Shown here piece by piece: positions 1-9,890 of a stretch of DNA of 42,613 nt (position 1 is the first letter of the stretch; every line of letters starts with the position of its first letter). The stretch is taken from assembly GCA_937916515.1 (NCBI GenBank), contig CALFSX010000131.1, positions 1-42,613 of the forward strand, written 5' to 3'. The translations under genes and the position numbers were made by a program. The notes beneath the pieces were generated by a model. It was given only the letters and a program-made list of their open reading frames with translations, was not told the DNA's origin and ran no database searches. This stretch comes from an uncultured Planctomycetaceae bacterium (GTDB lineage Bacteria > Planctomycetota > Planctomycetia > Planctomycetales > Planctomycetaceae).

Positions 1-52
1 AAATCGTCGCCTGAAACAACTTCTCTGAACACAACATTTGACAGTAACTCCC

Positions 53-140
53 TGACAAGGGCTTTGTCCTTGACCCGGTGGCGTGGATGGCGACAAGACA
101 TGGGACGTCCGAATCGCCGAGCCGCACCGTTGTCGCTCCG
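53..140 (+). repeat. Dispersed intergenic repeat family 1, copy A
   Basis: The segment runs from TGACAAGGGCTTTGTCCTTG through GACCCGGTGGCGTGG and GAATCGCCGAGCCGC to GTTGTCGCTCC. It matches six other copies in this window (12200-12270 -, 12436-12525 -, 18488-18575 +, 23435-23538 +, 35736-35824 +, 35933-36020 -). The leading palindrome is slightly degraded here. A TGA sits where other copies have the stop codon of an upstream gene, but that frame is closed at position 26, so no gene end is visible. An apparent reading frame over 78-458 is a by-product of the repeat and not a gene. Confidence 0.85.
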
Positions 141-173
141 CAAGCAGCAGGTAGGCCGGACCATGCGACCGCC

Positions 174-215
174 AATCTGCCCGAGCAGCGCGTGCGGCCG
201 CTATTGCATCGAAGC
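174..215 (-). repeat. Family 2 repeat (42 bp), inverted copy of 18658-18699
   Basis: The reverse complement of this stretch (GCTTCGATGCAAT, GCGGCCGCACGCGCTGCTC, GGCAGATT) is nearly identical to 18658-18699, with about two differences. Both copies lie just beyond a family 1 repeat (copies A and D). Function unknown. Confidence 0.75.
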
Positions 216-312
216 ATTCAGCAAATAATTTGTTGCAGCCACAGTTCGCGCCTACGGCAATTCCAGGCGCTTTGCCAAAGAGTTCTGTGCGGTTGCAGAG
301 TCATGTTCTTCA

Positions 313-383
313 GCCACAGATTCACACAGATCTTCATAGATGAAGACCTGACTTATCTGTGGACATCCGTGAATATCTGTGGC
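313..383. repeat. Palindromic intergenic repeat (GCCACAGAT ... ATCTGTGGC)
   Basis: Arms GCCACAGATTCACACAGAT at 313-331 and ATCTGTGG...TGAATATCTGTGGC ending at 383 form an imperfect inverted repeat around CTTCATAGATGAAG, which is itself palindromic. From general knowledge, similar CACAGAT/ATCTGTG intergenic palindromes occur in many environmental bacterial genomes. Apart from this and the two repeats above, positions 1-450 show no gene. Confidence 0.6.
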
Positions 384-450
384 CTAAAGATTTTGCGACC
401 GAATTCCAGACGAGCATCTCCGCCGCTCCCCTGCTCCTCATCGCCCTTCA

Positions 451-1392
451 CTAAATGATCGACGTCTCAGTTTTCGCGTGCAGCAGTCCAAGTATACCGA
501 GGCCATAGAACGTGTATTCCGCGTCGGCTTGTTGATCCCAACTGGCACCTCGAAAACCGCCGGTCGGAAATTCGATTTGAGTTTCCAGCCACTCTAAAAT
601 TCGAGGCGGTTTGATGATGTCGCGGCGACCGAGGTCGTGTCCGGTTAACAGGCCGGTAAACGTGGATAGTCCGTCGGCAAAGGGAATGCGAGTGTTCGCC
701 TGAAAGCCGCCTTCTGAACTAACAACGTCGGTCAGAAAGCCCTGCACATCGTCGGCGATGTCGGATTCCATGGCGTTCAGGCTGTTCAACAAAGCTACGG
801 CAGCAGCGGTCGGGTTTGTCCCGCTGCGTTTCATGGGCGCGATTTCCACAAAGCCGCCGTCGTCGCGTTGTCGGTCGTAAAGAAACTGAATCAGGCGATT
901 TGGTCGCGGCACCTGTTGCCCGATAAGTTCGTAGGTGAGGCTGACCATGAATGAATGATAGGTGCTGCCCGCCGATCCTTCTGTACTTTTGGCGTAGCCG
1001 CCATCGGCGACTCGCGTGGCTTCCAGCTTTTGGGCGACCTGGTCGGTGAAGTCGGCTGGTGAATTTTCCAGCAAATCGGGGCCTCCGGCTGCCTGAACGA
1101 CCAAAGCGCTATACAGCCAGCTAAGAAGGTCGATGACTCCCAGATCCAGCGGAGCAAACTTTGACAGGAAGTTGCTGACCCTGGAATTCGCTTCCTGTTC
1201 CAGTCCGCCGGTGACCGCGAGTGCTCGAACGGCAAATCCGGTGTAGTACAGGTCCGATTCTCCCTCGCGTCCTCGGAAGCCACCATCTGGCATTTGTTGA
1301 GTGAAAAGAAAGTCGCGGTGGCGTTGAACGCGAGATGCATCCAGTTGTGTGAGTCCCTGAGCGACTCGGTCAGCCAGCTGAAAAAGGTACAT
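451..1392 (-). CDS. Prenyltransferase/squalene-oxidase repeat protein (geranylgeranyl transferase beta-subunit-like)
   Basis: The protein is about 313 residues. It carries repeated motifs of the protein-prenyltransferase beta-subunit/squalene-cyclase alpha-alpha barrel: PDGGFRG, ADGGYAK, DDGGFVE, SEGGFQAN and PTGGFRG, spaced about 50 residues apart, each ending a helix-turn-helix unit. This is the fold of the Rab geranylgeranyltransferase beta subunit. Proteins of this type are common in planctomycetes, but their substrate is not known, and protein prenylation should not be assumed. The ATG at 1392 was chosen as start because MYLFQLADRV begins the first helix; a TTG seven codons upstream (1413) is possible. 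The gene diverges from guaA across about 200 bp, which must hold both promoters. No signal peptide is visible, so it is probably cytoplasmic. Confidence 0.8.
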   Translation of the reverse strand: MYLFQLADRVAQGLTQLDASRVQRHRDFLFTQQMPDGGFRGREGESDLYYTGFAVRALAVTGGLEQEANSRVSNFLSKFAPLDLGVIDLLSWLYSALVVQAAGGPDLLENSPADFTDQVAQKLEATRVADGGYAKSTEGSAGSTYHSFMVSLTYELIGQQVPRPNRLIQFLYDRQRDDGGFVEIAPMKRSGTNPTAAAVALLNSLNAMESDIADDVQGFLTDVVSSEGGFQANTRIPFADGLSTFTGLLTGHDLGRRDIIKPPRILEWLETQIEFPTGGFRGASWDQQADAEYTFYGLGILGLLHAKTETSII

Positions 1393-1595
1393 TTTTATCT
1401 GATTTCCGCCCAAGGCAGGCGTCGTGGTGTCGGTGGATGACGAGTTTCAAGGGATTTTGCCGAGTCCGCTATGACACGGCCAGGAACATTGAGAAACGCT
1501 GCATACTTGTTATCCTGCGACGTTTCCCCTTTAGGTTTACGAAACCAATTTGGCGGCCACTTTACAAGCCGTTGCCAGATTAAGCGAACAAACTG

Positions 1596-3191
1596 ATGAC
1601 AGGATCACCTTCCGCCAACGATTTGGCGAAGTCTGCGAACAATGCACTTGGTCAGGACGAAGTCGTTCTGGTAATGGATTTTGGCTCACAGACGGCTCAA
1701 TTGATTTCGCGCCGCGTGCGAGATCAAAACGTGTTTTGCCAGATCGTGCGTCATGATCTAACGGCGGAACGCATACGAGAACTAAATCCTAAGGGGTTAA
1801 TTCTTTCCGGCGGTCCTGCCAGTGTTTACGGCGACGGCGCGCCCAAAGTGGATCCGGCAATTTTTGAATTGGGAATTCCGATCCTGGGCATTTGCTATGG
1901 AATGCAGATTACCTGTCACACGCTGGGTGGGAAAATCCTGCCGGCCAAGTCGCGAGAATTTGGGCGAGCGCCTTGTACTGTCGCGTCTGCCAATCCGTTG
2001 TTCAATGGGATTCCGGAAACGTTCACCGCATGGATGAGTCATGGTGATCAGGTTGACACCTTGTCCGGCAGTTTTGATTCGATTGCTTCGACATCGACGT
2101 GTCCGAATGCTGCGATCAAGCACCAGGATCTTCCGGTCTACGGAATTCAGTTTCATCCTGAGGTGACTCACACGCAGCACGGCGGAAAGTTGCTGGGCAA
2201 CTTTGTTCGCGAAATTTGCGGCTGCAAAGGCACATGGAAAATCAGTTCGCTGATCGAAGAACAGAAGCAGCTGATTATCGACCGCGTTGGCTCAAATCAG
2301 GTGATTTGCGGGCTTTCTGGAGGCGTCGATTCTTCCGTGGTTGCCGCGTTGATTTCAGAAGCGATCGGCGATCAGCTATCTTGCATTTTCGTCGATAACG
2401 GTTTGCTGCGAAACGGTGAACGCGATCAGGTTGAAAAGCATTTTATCGACCATTTCAAAACCGACCTGCATGTCGTAGATGCTCGCGAGCGTTTTCTGGG
2501 TGAGCTGGCTGGTGTGTCAGATCCTCAGAAAAAACGGAAGATTATTGGCAAAGTGTTTATCGATTGTTTCAAAGACGAAGCCAAGTCGATACCGAACGCA
2601 AAATTTCTGGCTCAGGGAACTTTGTATCCCGACGTAATTGAAAGCGGAGCGAACCCGGACGGTCCTGCGGCCACGATCAAGTCTCACCACAATGTTGGCG
2701 GATTGCCAAAGGAACTGGGCTTTGAGCTGATTGAGCCCTTGCGAGATTTGTTCAAGGATGAAGTTCGCCGAATGGGTGTCGAACTGGGACTTCCCGAAGA
2801 AATGGTGTGGCGACATCCATTTCCGGGGCCCGGCCTGGCGGTTCGCTGTTTGGGCGAAGTTACTGAAGAGCGTTTGGCCATCATTCGCGAAGCAGACGCG
2901 ATTTTAATTGAAGAGCTTTACGCGGCGGGTTTGTATCGCGATATTCAACAGGCTTTTGTGGTGTTGCTGCCCGTGCAGTCTGTCGGTGTGATGGGCGATG
3001 ATCGCACGTATGAAAACGTCGCTGCAATTCGAGCTGTGGAGTCGGAAGACTTTATGACGGCTGACTGGTTTCCGTTTCCGCATGAAGTGTTGCAGAAAAT
3101 TTCCACGCGAATTATCAACTCGGTGCGTGGCATCAATCGAGTGGTCTATGACGTGAGCTCCAAGCCGCCGTCGACAATTGAGTGGGAATAG
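1596..3191 (+). CDS. guaA: GMP synthase (glutamine-hydrolysing)
   Basis: Converts XMP to GMP using ATP and glutamine, the last step of guanine nucleotide synthesis, in the cytoplasm. Of its 531 residues, the N-terminal class I glutamine amidotransferase domain (about 22-210) has the nucleophile Cys100 in GICYGMQ and the His187/Glu189 pair in FHPEVTH. The ATP pyrophosphatase domain has the PP-loop SGGVDSS at 241-247. The C-terminal dimerisation domain ends with the family signature PPSTIEWE. All catalytic residues are present and the length is normal. The roughly 20 residues before [11 protein letters not shown] are an extension over most homologues. ATG 1596 lacks a strong ribosome-binding site, so the true start could be slightly different. 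No guaB lies nearby. Confidence 0.98.
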   Translation: MTGSPSANDLAKSANNALGQDEVVLVMDFGSQTAQLISRRVRDQNVFCQIVRHDLTAERIRELNPKGLILSGGPASVYGDGAPKVDPAIFELGIPILGICYGMQITCHTLGGKILPAKSREFGRAPCTVASANPLFNGIPETFTAWMSHGDQVDTLSGSFDSIASTSTCPNAAIKHQDLPVYGIQFHPEVTHTQHGGKLLGNFVREICGCKGTWKISSLIEEQKQLIIDRVGSNQVICGLSGGVDSSVVAALISEAIGDQLSCIFVDNGLLRNGERDQVEKHFIDHFKTDLHVVDARERFLGELAGVSDPQKKRKIIGKVFIDCFKDEAKSIPNAKFLAQGTLYPDVIESGANPDGPAATIKSHHNVGGLPKELGFELIEPLRDLFKDEVRRMGVELGLPEEMVWRHPFPGPGLAVRCLGEVTEERLAIIREADAILIEELYAAGLYRDIQQAFVVLLPVQSVGVMGDDRTYENVAAIRAVESEDFMTADWFPFPHEVLQKISTRIINSVRGINRVVYDVSSKPPSTIEWE

Positions 3192-3442
3192 GTGGACGGC
3201 TGTTGACGTTCTGGTGCCGCCGCTGTTATGTCCGGTTGGTGTTTTGGGCCGTGAATTTCACGCCAAATTGGCGACTTACAGGTCGCGCCGCGGCAGAAAA
3301 TGCCGAAAAAGCCAAAAACGTTGCCGAAACACGTCTTTCGGTAATTTGCGTGATTTGGTATTACTTGCGCCAGACACGGACGTTTCGCGCTGGCTCGGGG
3401 GAAGAGCCACGCATTTAATTCATTCGCTGGGGAAGGATTCCC
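3192..3442. other. Intergenic region, no gene seen
   Basis: A 251-bp gap between guaA and the DUF11 protein. Short open frames exist in several phases but have no ribosome-binding site or recognisable protein. A weak hairpin CCGAAACACGTCTTTCGG occurs near 3326-3343. The region probably holds the promoter of the downstream gene. Confidence 0.5.
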
Positions 3443-6400
3443 ATGCAAAGTTCATTCTGGAAAACCGTTGCCGTTGTTGGTGTGATTGGCATCGGCAGCC
3501 TCGCAATTCTTGAAGTCCAAAACCGTCTGAAGTTACCGAATACTGCGGTTTCTGAATCGACGGAAGAGACCGATGCTTTGGCAAAGCAAATTGCTGAAAC
3601 GGGTGATCAATCCGTCGAGGCATTGCTGACTAAGTCGCAGTTCGAACAAATGATGGTGACCACCGATTCTGGTCAGCCGCAGTTCGACATGACAGAACCG
3701 GAGCCTCAGCTGCAGGAAACTCAGCTAAAGCCGACGCCAGTTGCACAGGCAGATCAACAGTTTTTCAGCAGCGAGCCCGTTGCCCCGCAACAGGTGACTC
3801 CGCCTGTGAATACCAATGTTCGAGCTGAGCAATTGGTTCAGGGCGGCAATCCTTTTGGTGCGCAAACTGCGTTCAGCGATGCCGGTTTGGATGATGCCGG
3901 AGCTGTTACCGCAGTTGCCGCTAACTATCAGGGCCAGCCTCAGCCTGTTGAGCCGGTCGGGTTTCAGGATGAAACGTTTGGCGAAGATGAAACTCCGAGC
4001 ACAACGCAGCCGTTTCGCCGCGATGATGTGGCTCCTGCGGCTGAGCCGGAAGCGGCTTCTCCATTTTCATTGTTTGGTGCAGACTCAGATACTGAGCCCG
4101 CTAAGCCTGCCGCAGATACACGTCAGCCTGAACTACCGCTAAGCAACAATCCGTTTCCGCCAGCCGCTAACAATCGCGCTGGTTCCATGCAGTTCATTAA
4201 TGGTGCTGCCTCGTCTAACGGAACATCAACGAGCAGCGCTGCCACGAATGCAAATTCAGGCCAGACCAGCGGTTCGCCATTTTATCAAGAAGATGCTGCT
4301 CCCCTGCGTCCGACTCCACCTGCTGATCCTGTTCCGTTTCAGGAATTTGGTCCTTCAGGTCGCGGTTCCGACGCAGCCCCCACGTTGGAAGTTCCCGCTT
4401 TTGGCGATCCTGGTTCTGGACGCAGTACTTTGCCGACTCCGCAGCCGGAATCTATGGAAGAAGACGGCTTTGGTGCGGCAGGTGGACTTTTCACCGAAGA
4501 TGAAGATCTGGTTCCAACTCCAGTGGAACCGAATTCAGCTACTCCAGATTTCAACCAGCCAGAACCCAATCGTGAGATCTTTCAACCACAGCCTCGTCCA
4601 GAACCTGTGCGAGCAGCTCCGGAATTGAATAACTCTTTGCCGTTCGCAGAAGATGCGGAGACCGATATTGCGCCGCGAGTGCTTGATGTGCCAGCGTTGG
4701 AAGCTCCCGGTCGGCTAAGCATTCCGGAAACTCGTCCAGAGATACCCAATAGCCCTCGTTATGAGGATCGGACCGACTTCAATACGAATTCACCAGACAT
4801 TCGACCGTTTCCGAATAAGCCCAATTCTACGCCTACGCTGAATTTTCCAGAGCCAAGTCGTCCGCTTTCCAATGGCACACGTGAATTCAACGGTGGCGGA
4901 GTAAATGGTGGCAGCGATGTTAGAGAATTCGATAACAACGGATCGCGTGAGTTCGGGTCGGAACTGAACATTGTCCCACGAAATTCCAATGGCAGCGGTG
5001 GCTCGCGTGAGTTCAGTGGCGGTTCCAGCTTTCCGCAGCCAGCCACTCGCACAAATCGCGATACTCAGATTCGCCAGGTTTCTGGTGTGATGCGGCCTAA
5101 TCTTGTGCTTCAGAAAGATGCACCTGAAAACGCGACCGTTGGATCACCACTGGAATACACAATTTCTGTCAGCAACGAAGGCGATGCCACAGCTTTCGAA
5201 GTGTTGGTTGAAGACGAAATGCCTACCGGAGCAACAGTTGATGGAGCGAATCCACAACCTGAAGTTGACCGTACGACTCGACGAATGGTCTGGAAGTTTG
5301 CTGAAGTCGCTCCCGGCGAAACAAAGCGAATTGTGGTCCGAGTTACGCCAACTGGCGAAGGCACATTGGACACCGTGGCATCAGTGAAGTTTAAGTCGCG
5401 AGTAAAGGCGACTACCGTGATTACTGCTCCCAAACTGCGTTTGGAAATGGTTGGTCCGGACGAAGTGAAGCTTGGTGAAGAAGTTCCTTACCGCTATATC
5501 ATCACCAATGAAGGCAGTGGAGAAGCGCGTGACGTATTCGTGCGAACTGTTCTTCCAGCCAGCGGTGGTTTGAAACATCCTCAGGGGCGAGACCTGGAAT
5601 ACGAAATCGGAAACATGACACCCGGTCAACAGCGTGAGCTTGTGCTGGCTGTTGTTGCCGCTGAACCAGGTGAATTTAAGACTGAGGCTGAAGTTTCCGC
5701 AACAGGTGGAGCGAAAGACCAGGCCGCCTATCGGACAAACGTTATCGGGGCTCAGCTGCAGATTGTTCGTCGAGGTCCCAAGCGTCGTTTTGTTGGACGT
5801 CCGGCAACTTATGAAAACATCGTCAGCAACGAAACCAACTTCGATGCTGTTGACGCTCAGGTGGTTGAATCCGTACCAACTGGTATGCGATTTATGAACG
5901 CTTCTTCGGGTGGACAGTACGACGCCGCGTCAAGAACTGTTACGTGGCGAATCAATCGTCTTGGACCTGGACGTCAGGAACAACTGCAGATTGAATTGAT
6001 GCCGGAAGACGCGGGTGCCAGAGAAAGTATCGTTAAGATCTTCGAAAACGCAGGTCTGCAAAGTGACGATTACGTTTCAACAACAGTTGTTGAAGATTTG
6101 CACAACGTTGGTGCCAAGATGACTCGGCTGGACCAGCCGATGGCCGTTGGTGAAACGTTTGGCTTCACAATTACGATCGACAACCGTGGAACGGCAGATG
6201 CAACCGACGTTCAGTTGATGGTTGAGGTTCCATCAGGCATTAACGTGATTGGTGCCGGCAGTAAAGACAATCAAGCAAAGTTGCAACCGGGCAATGTTGT
6301 TCAGTACAGCACAATTGTACGGATCGCTCCCAACGAGCAGCAAAGCTTTGAAATTAAGATGGAAGGCAAAGAGCCTGTCCAGAATGGTCTTGTGAAAGCG

Positions 6401-6475
6401 AAAGTCAACTACAAGCAGATGCAGGAAGAACTGATTGTGTCTGAATCGGTCACGATTTATCGGGACCAGTTTTAG
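3443..6475 (+). CDS. DUF11-repeat envelope protein, membrane-anchored
   Basis: A 1010-residue exported protein. Residues 1-25 (KTVAVVGVIGIGSLAILEV) form an uncleaved-type membrane anchor or signal. Residues about 60-530 are low-complexity, rich in Pro, Ser, Asn, Glu and Gly, and include four short REF motifs in an Asn/Gly stretch near 485-530. From about 550 there are four Ig-like repeats of the DUF11/CARDB type, each opening with a pattern such as VGSPLEYTISVSNEGDATA, VPYRYIITNEGSGEA or FGFTITIDNRGTADA and ending in a P-T-G beta turn. Large DUF11 proteins are typical of planctomycete cell envelopes, where a structural role is presumed. The ATG is preceded by GGGGAAGGA at good spacing. A strong terminator follows, so it is probably monocistronic. 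The exact function is not known. Confidence 0.85.
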   Translation: MQSSFWKTVAVVGVIGIGSLAILEVQNRLKLPNTAVSESTEETDALAKQIAETGDQSVEALLTKSQFEQMMVTTDSGQPQFDMTEPEPQLQETQLKPTPVAQADQQFFSSEPVAPQQVTPPVNTNVRAEQLVQGGNPFGAQTAFSDAGLDDAGAVTAVAANYQGQPQPVEPVGFQDETFGEDETPSTTQPFRRDDVAPAAEPEAASPFSLFGADSDTEPAKPAADTRQPELPLSNNPFPPAANNRAGSMQFINGAASSNGTSTSSAATNANSGQTSGSPFYQEDAAPLRPTPPADPVPFQEFGPSGRGSDAAPTLEVPAFGDPGSGRSTLPTPQPESMEEDGFGAAGGLFTEDEDLVPTPVEPNSATPDFNQPEPNREIFQPQPRPEPVRAAPELNNSLPFAEDAETDIAPRVLDVPALEAPGRLSIPETRPEIPNSPRYEDRTDFNTNSPDIRPFPNKPNSTPTLNFPEPSRPLSNGTREFNGGGVNGGSDVREFDNNGSREFGSELNIVPRNSNGSGGSREFSGGSSFPQPATRTNRDTQIRQVSGVMRPNLVLQKDAPENATVGSPLEYTISVSNEGDATAFEVLVEDEMPTGATVDGANPQPEVDRTTRRMVWKFAEVAPGETKRIVVRVTPTGEGTLDTVASVKFKSRVKATTVITAPKLRLEMVGPDEVKLGEEVPYRYIITNEGSGEARDVFVRTVLPASGGLKHPQGRDLEYEIGNMTPGQQRELVLAVVAAEPGEFKTEAEVSATGGAKDQAAYRTNVIGAQLQIVRRGPKRRFVGRPATYENIVSNETNFDAVDAQVVESVPTGMRFMNASSGGQYDAASRTVTWRINRLGPGRQEQLQIELMPEDAGARESIVKIFENAGLQSDDYVSTTVVEDLHNVGAKMTRLDQPMAVGETFGFTITIDNRGTADATDVQLMVEVPSGINVIGAGSKDNQAKLQPGNVVQYSTIVRIAPNEQQSFEIKMEGKEPVQNGLVKAKVNYKQMQEELIVSESVTIYRDQF

Positions 6476-6505
6476 TCGTGACGCTTCTGGTGTAAGAAAA
6501 ACGTG

Positions 6506-6540
6506 AAGGCAGTCTCGATGCATCGGGACTGCCTTTTTTT
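6506..6540 (+). terminator. Rho-independent terminator of the DUF11 gene
   Basis: AAGGCAGTCTCGATG pairs with CATCGGGACTGCCTT (one G-U pair) and is followed by a run of T. It lies 30 bp after the stop codon at 6475. Confidence 0.93.
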
Positions 6541-6882
6541 ATCTGCATCGCCGGATTCCCGGAATTCGACTGCTGTGGCCTGCCTTGTGTTTTCTCACCC
6601 CCACAACTGACGGGATTTTCGCTGACTGGTTGATCAATATTCGCTGTGCTAACATCCTGCTAACGCACAGTAGGTTCTGCTTTGGACGACGTGTTTTCCG
6701 AAAGTCAGTGTTGTTTGTGGGTTTCGTAACCTGCGTCGATTGGATGACGACTTCTTTTGAAGCAGCGGCACAGCGTGTCCTGCGGAGGAAGAATGCGGTG
6801 TGATGTTCTTGAATTCGTTCAATTTGCAAGCGATTCAGTCGGGTGCAGAGTTTGACGAGTCTTCATTTCAGGAGAAAATTCG
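6541..6882. other. Intergenic region upstream of the STAS gene, no gene seen
   Basis: Small frames here have atypical composition and no supported start. A near-repeat GCTGTGCTAACATCCTGCTAAC around 6643-6665 could be a regulatory site. The promoter of the STAS gene is expected in this interval. Confidence 0.4.
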
Positions 6883-7248
6883 GTGTCTGAAGTTCTTGAT
6901 AGCTTTGAAATCGAATGGCACGGAAACGTTGTCGTTGTGGTTCCAGCGAAGAGTGTCGAATCTCTGAACTGGGATCTTGTTGAGCAGGCGGCTGATGTAA
7001 TTATGGAGCCCCTGGCCACTCAAGAGGTGCCACTTGTTGTTGTGGACCTGAAAGATGTTGGCTACTTTGGTTCCGTGTTTCTGGCACTGCTATTGCGATG
7101 TCATAAGTTTCTAAAACGCCGAGGCGGTGAACTTGTGCTGTGCGGAACAAATGAAACGGCCAGAGAGTTGCTGAAGATAACGGCGCTCGACACGATCTGG
7201 GCTATCTATGAAACTCGCAAAGAAGCGATGCAGGCGATCGACGGATAG
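6883..7248 (+). CDS. STAS-domain protein (anti-sigma factor antagonist-like)
   Basis: A 121-residue single-domain protein starting with GTG at 6883, behind a GGAG about 10 bp upstream. It has the STAS layout: beta strand [12 protein letters not shown], then [39 protein letters not shown], then [27 protein letters not shown] proteins of the SpoIIAA/RsbV group bind anti-sigma kinases and are switched by phosphorylation of a Ser in the DSSG motif. Here the equivalent stretch is FGSVF. The first Ser (Ser64) is kept, but the position matching the phospho-Ser is Val65. If this alignment is right, the protein cannot be phosphorylated at the usual site and may be a constitutive or purely structural partner. 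No kinase or sigma factor gene is adjacent. Confidence 0.85.
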   Translation: MSEVLDSFEIEWHGNVVVVVPAKSVESLNWDLVEQAADVIMEPLATQEVPLVVVDLKDVGYFGSVFLALLLRCHKFLKRRGGELVLCGTNETARELLKITALDTIWAIYETRKEAMQAIDG

Positions 7249-7502
7249 CACAGCAGAGGCCTGAAAGCAGCCATTGAACAGGCACGCTGGTGTGCTGCAG
7301 GATTGTCGCCAATTGCGATCGCCAAAGCGGTTGTGAGCAGGGTGTGTGTTCGTGTTTTACGCTGGCATTCAAAACATTGTTCTGTAAGTCGCCTGTCGGG
7401 TTTTGAATGCGGCCTTTTGTGATTGCAAACAACGCTAAGTTGTACTGCGTGATGATTCATGCGGTGTTGGAAATAATACAGTACGCTTGGAGGCGTTAAT
7501 CA

Positions 7503-8540
7503 ATGTCCAGGAAACGTCACATCACGCACCCACGGGAATCCGAAGGCGACGTGATTGAACATCTTGCAGAGTTGCGGCACCATTCGGAGCTGATTCAGGA
7601 AATCAAAGACACGGCCGACAAGTTGGCTGCTGACGGTGCAACTCGTGGCGATCTGAAGATTCTTAGCCGTGCTTTAAGAGAACTGCGGTATGCGTTTAAG
7701 GTGTTCACGCCTTATCGGCGAAATCGCAAGGTGACTGTTTTTGGATCTGCCAGAACAAAGCCCGAAGATGCGGAATGGAAGCAGGCAGAACATTTCGGCA
7801 AACGAATTGCCGAAGAAGGCTGGATGGTTGTGACGGGTGCCGGCGGCGGCATCATGGAAGCAGCTCACGCGGGTTCCGGCCGCGAAATGGCCATGGGGCT
7901 GAACATTCTGTTGCCCTTTGAACAGGAAGCCAACCCGGTCATCAATGGCGACGAAAAGCTGGTCAACTTGAAGTATTTCTTTACACGCAAGCTGTTGTTT
8001 GTAAAGGAAGTTCATGCCGTTGTTTCGTGTCCGGGTGGTTTCGGAACACAGGACGAAGCATTCGAAACATTGACGCTTGTGCAGACCGGCAAACGCGACC
8101 TGATGCCAATGGTCTTTCTGGACAAGCCAGGCGGAACATACTGGTCTGGCTGGCTGGAGTACATCAAAGCCGAGTTGCTGGAAAAGGGCATGATTTCGCC
8201 CAGCGACTTAAGCCTGTTCAAGGTGACTGATGACGTTGAAGAAGCCGTGGATGAAGTGCTGGATTTCTACAGCGTCTATAACAGCATGCGTTTTGTTCGC
8301 GATCGATTGGTGCTGCGACTGCATCGCGAACCGACCGACCAATTGATGGAACGGCTGAACGATGAATTTCAGGATGTTGTTGAATCGGGTCGGATTGAAA
8401 AGGCTGAGATGCACAAGATTGAAGCCGATGACGAACACCTGTGCGAGCTTCCCAGAATTGCCTTCGCATTCAATCGCCGCGCTGTTGGTCGGTTGAGAGA
8501 AATGGTGGACGTGCTGAATCGGGAACTTGGCGGCGATTAA
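7503..8540 (+). CDS. LOG-family protein (nucleotide 5'-monophosphate nucleosidase-like)
   Basis: The 345-residue protein has a central Rossmann-like LOG domain, formerly annotated as lysine decarboxylase-like. It contains [27 protein letters not shown] and the family signature PGGFGTQDE at 177-185. LOG proteins bind nucleoside monophosphates and split the N-glycosidic bond. The N-terminal 80 residues and the C-terminal helical region after about 265 extend beyond the minimal domain of about 190 residues, so the plant-type cytokinin-activating role cannot be assumed. ATG 7503 follows GGAGG at about 7 bp. It is followed 39 bp later by the DUF3859 gene, suggesting co-transcription. Cytoplasmic. 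Confidence 0.88.
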   Translation: MSRKRHITHPRESEGDVIEHLAELRHHSELIQEIKDTADKLAADGATRGDLKILSRALRELRYAFKVFTPYRRNRKVTVFGSARTKPEDAEWKQAEHFGKRIAEEGWMVVTGAGGGIMEAAHAGSGREMAMGLNILLPFEQEANPVINGDEKLVNLKYFFTRKLLFVKEVHAVVSCPGGFGTQDEAFETLTLVQTGKRDLMPMVFLDKPGGTYWSGWLEYIKAELLEKGMISPSDLSLFKVTDDVEEAVDEVLDFYSVYNSMRFVRDRLVLRLHREPTDQLMERLNDEFQDVVESGRIEKAEMHKIEADDEHLCELPRIAFAFNRRAVGRLREMVDVLNRELGGD

Positions 8541-8579
8541 AGACGACCCCTGGATTTCACCAGGCGTTGACAGTGACAA

Positions 8580-8972
8580 ATGGCAAAACGCAAACCGGAA
8601 ATCCGGATTCGTACATTCGGCATCTATTCAAAATGGGACAGCAGTGACAAGCTGCTGCCCCGAATTACTGAAGTGACGACTCGCGTTCCTGCGCTGATTG
8701 ATATCGAATTTGGCTTTGTGGTCAATGTGAAAGCGGCTAAGAATCAGCGGCTGTCGTTTTGTATTGACCATCCCGGAATTCTGGACGCGGATGGCAATCG
8801 CCGTCGGCCGTTTGATGGGGTTGAATACGTTAAGACCAACGATTGGGATTTCTATTTGGGAGACACCATTTGGGCTCCGATCAGCGACAAGCTTGGTAAG
8901 TGGCATCTGTCCGTGAATCTGGACGACCACGCAATTGCCGAAAAGACGTTTGAAATCTATGCCGTTAAATAG
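8580..8972 (+). CDS. DUF3859-type protein
   Basis: A 130-residue protein without a signal peptide. The N-terminal FGIYSKWD, the central VNVKAAKNQRLSFCIDHPGILD and the C-terminal WHLSVNLDDHAIAEKTFEIYAV resemble the uncharacterised DUF3859 family, predicted to be a beta-sandwich. No catalytic motif is recognisable. It starts 39 bp after the LOG gene on the same strand and is likely in the same transcript. Function unknown; the family assignment is from memory of the pattern. Confidence 0.7.
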   Translation: MAKRKPEIRIRTFGIYSKWDSSDKLLPRITEVTTRVPALIDIEFGFVVNVKAAKNQRLSFCIDHPGILDADGNRRRPFDGVEYVKTNDWDFYLGDTIWAPISDKLGKWHLSVNLDDHAIAEKTFEIYAVK

Positions 8973-9065
8973 CTGCGGCTTGCTTGATGATATTGATAAG
9001 TCGTCAAATCCATAGTTTTCGGGCCGGGCCGATGTGGTGAGTGTACAAAGGAAAGGTGCGTTGAA

Positions 9066-9845
9066 TTGGCTGCCGCAGAACATAACCCATACGCTCCGTC
9101 ATCAGTTGAGGTGCTGAATCGCTCTGGTGCGGAGCCTTCTCTGCGTGCCTGCTTTTCAGGTTCACTCACCGATCTGACTGACCGACCTGAAGGATGGCTT
9201 CGCAGTGGACTGCGTCTGCTATTGGTGTGCATGGTTTCTTACATTTGCGTTTGCTTGTTCTTTTACGTCGCTGGTCTTTTCCAGTTTGCGCCAACGGCCA
9301 GCCACTTTGCGTATCTGCGGGCGAGCTACTACCTGAACACTGTCATCTTGGTTTTTTCGATTCTTGCTTCGATTTTCCTGGTTGCTGGTACGTCGGCTTT
9401 TAGGGTATTGGCGTGTGTTTGGTCGGCCAGCCTTTTGCTGATTTTAATTTTGCGGAACATCTGGAAACCGAAACTTGGCGGTTCTTTGTGGCTCGACCTG
9501 TCATTTTTGGCTCTATTCATTTTCGCAATGTTCATGAGTTTCATTTTGTTCAGTCGTCTTGCCCGAGATCAGGTAACGGTACAACGAGCCCGGATTGCAA
9601 TGCTTGGAAGGCTTGCTTTATTTCTGTTGAACATCTTTCGCAGGTCAGATCATTTTCACGTTCCAGGTTTTCTCTCTGAGCAGGTTTTTCATTTGCCTTT
9701 AGTGCGATTGCTATTAGTCTTGTTTTGGTTAGCCGTGTCTTTGCTGGAGATTCGCGTGGTGTTTGAGGTGTTGCGATCGCATGTGCAGCCAATCACGCCA
9801 CCTGAGCAGCGGTTGGTGGTTGATGCGGCGCAAGTCGATTTCTGA
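9066..9845 (+). CDS. Multi-pass membrane protein, hypothetical
   Basis: A 259-residue protein starting with TTG at 9066, behind GGAAAGG. The N-terminus AAAEHNPYAPS carries the NPY...P motif often seen at the start of planctomycete membrane proteins. Hydrophobic segments lie at about 48-70, 87-108, 112-130 and 140-165, with a further one near 215-235, giving five or six transmembrane helices. No conserved catalytic residues are seen. It may be co-transcribed with the LOG and DUF3859 genes, since the gap of 93 bp holds no terminator. It converges with the lipoprotein gene 45 bp away. Confidence 0.7.
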   Translation: MAAAEHNPYAPSSVEVLNRSGAEPSLRACFSGSLTDLTDRPEGWLRSGLRLLLVCMVSYICVCLFFYVAGLFQFAPTASHFAYLRASYYLNTVILVFSILASIFLVAGTSAFRVLACVWSASLLLILILRNIWKPKLGGSLWLDLSFLALFIFAMFMSFILFSRLARDQVTVQRARIAMLGRLALFLLNIFRRSDHFHVPGFLSEQVFHLPLVRLLLVLFWLAVSLLEIRVVFEVLRSHVQPITPPEQRLVVDAAQVDF

Positions 9846-9890
9846 GTTGACTGGTGCGCGTTGCGATGGAGGTGTCGGTGTGGGGTGCCG

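Noticed and set aside
78-458. 126-residue open frame on + at the left edge
   Set aside because: It starts inside a family 1 repeat and reads through two further repeats. There is no ribosome-binding site and no protein-like pattern.
6541-6882. 72-residue + frame at 6585-6803
   Set aside because: It lies between a terminator and a gene, has no start signal and shows no family resemblance.
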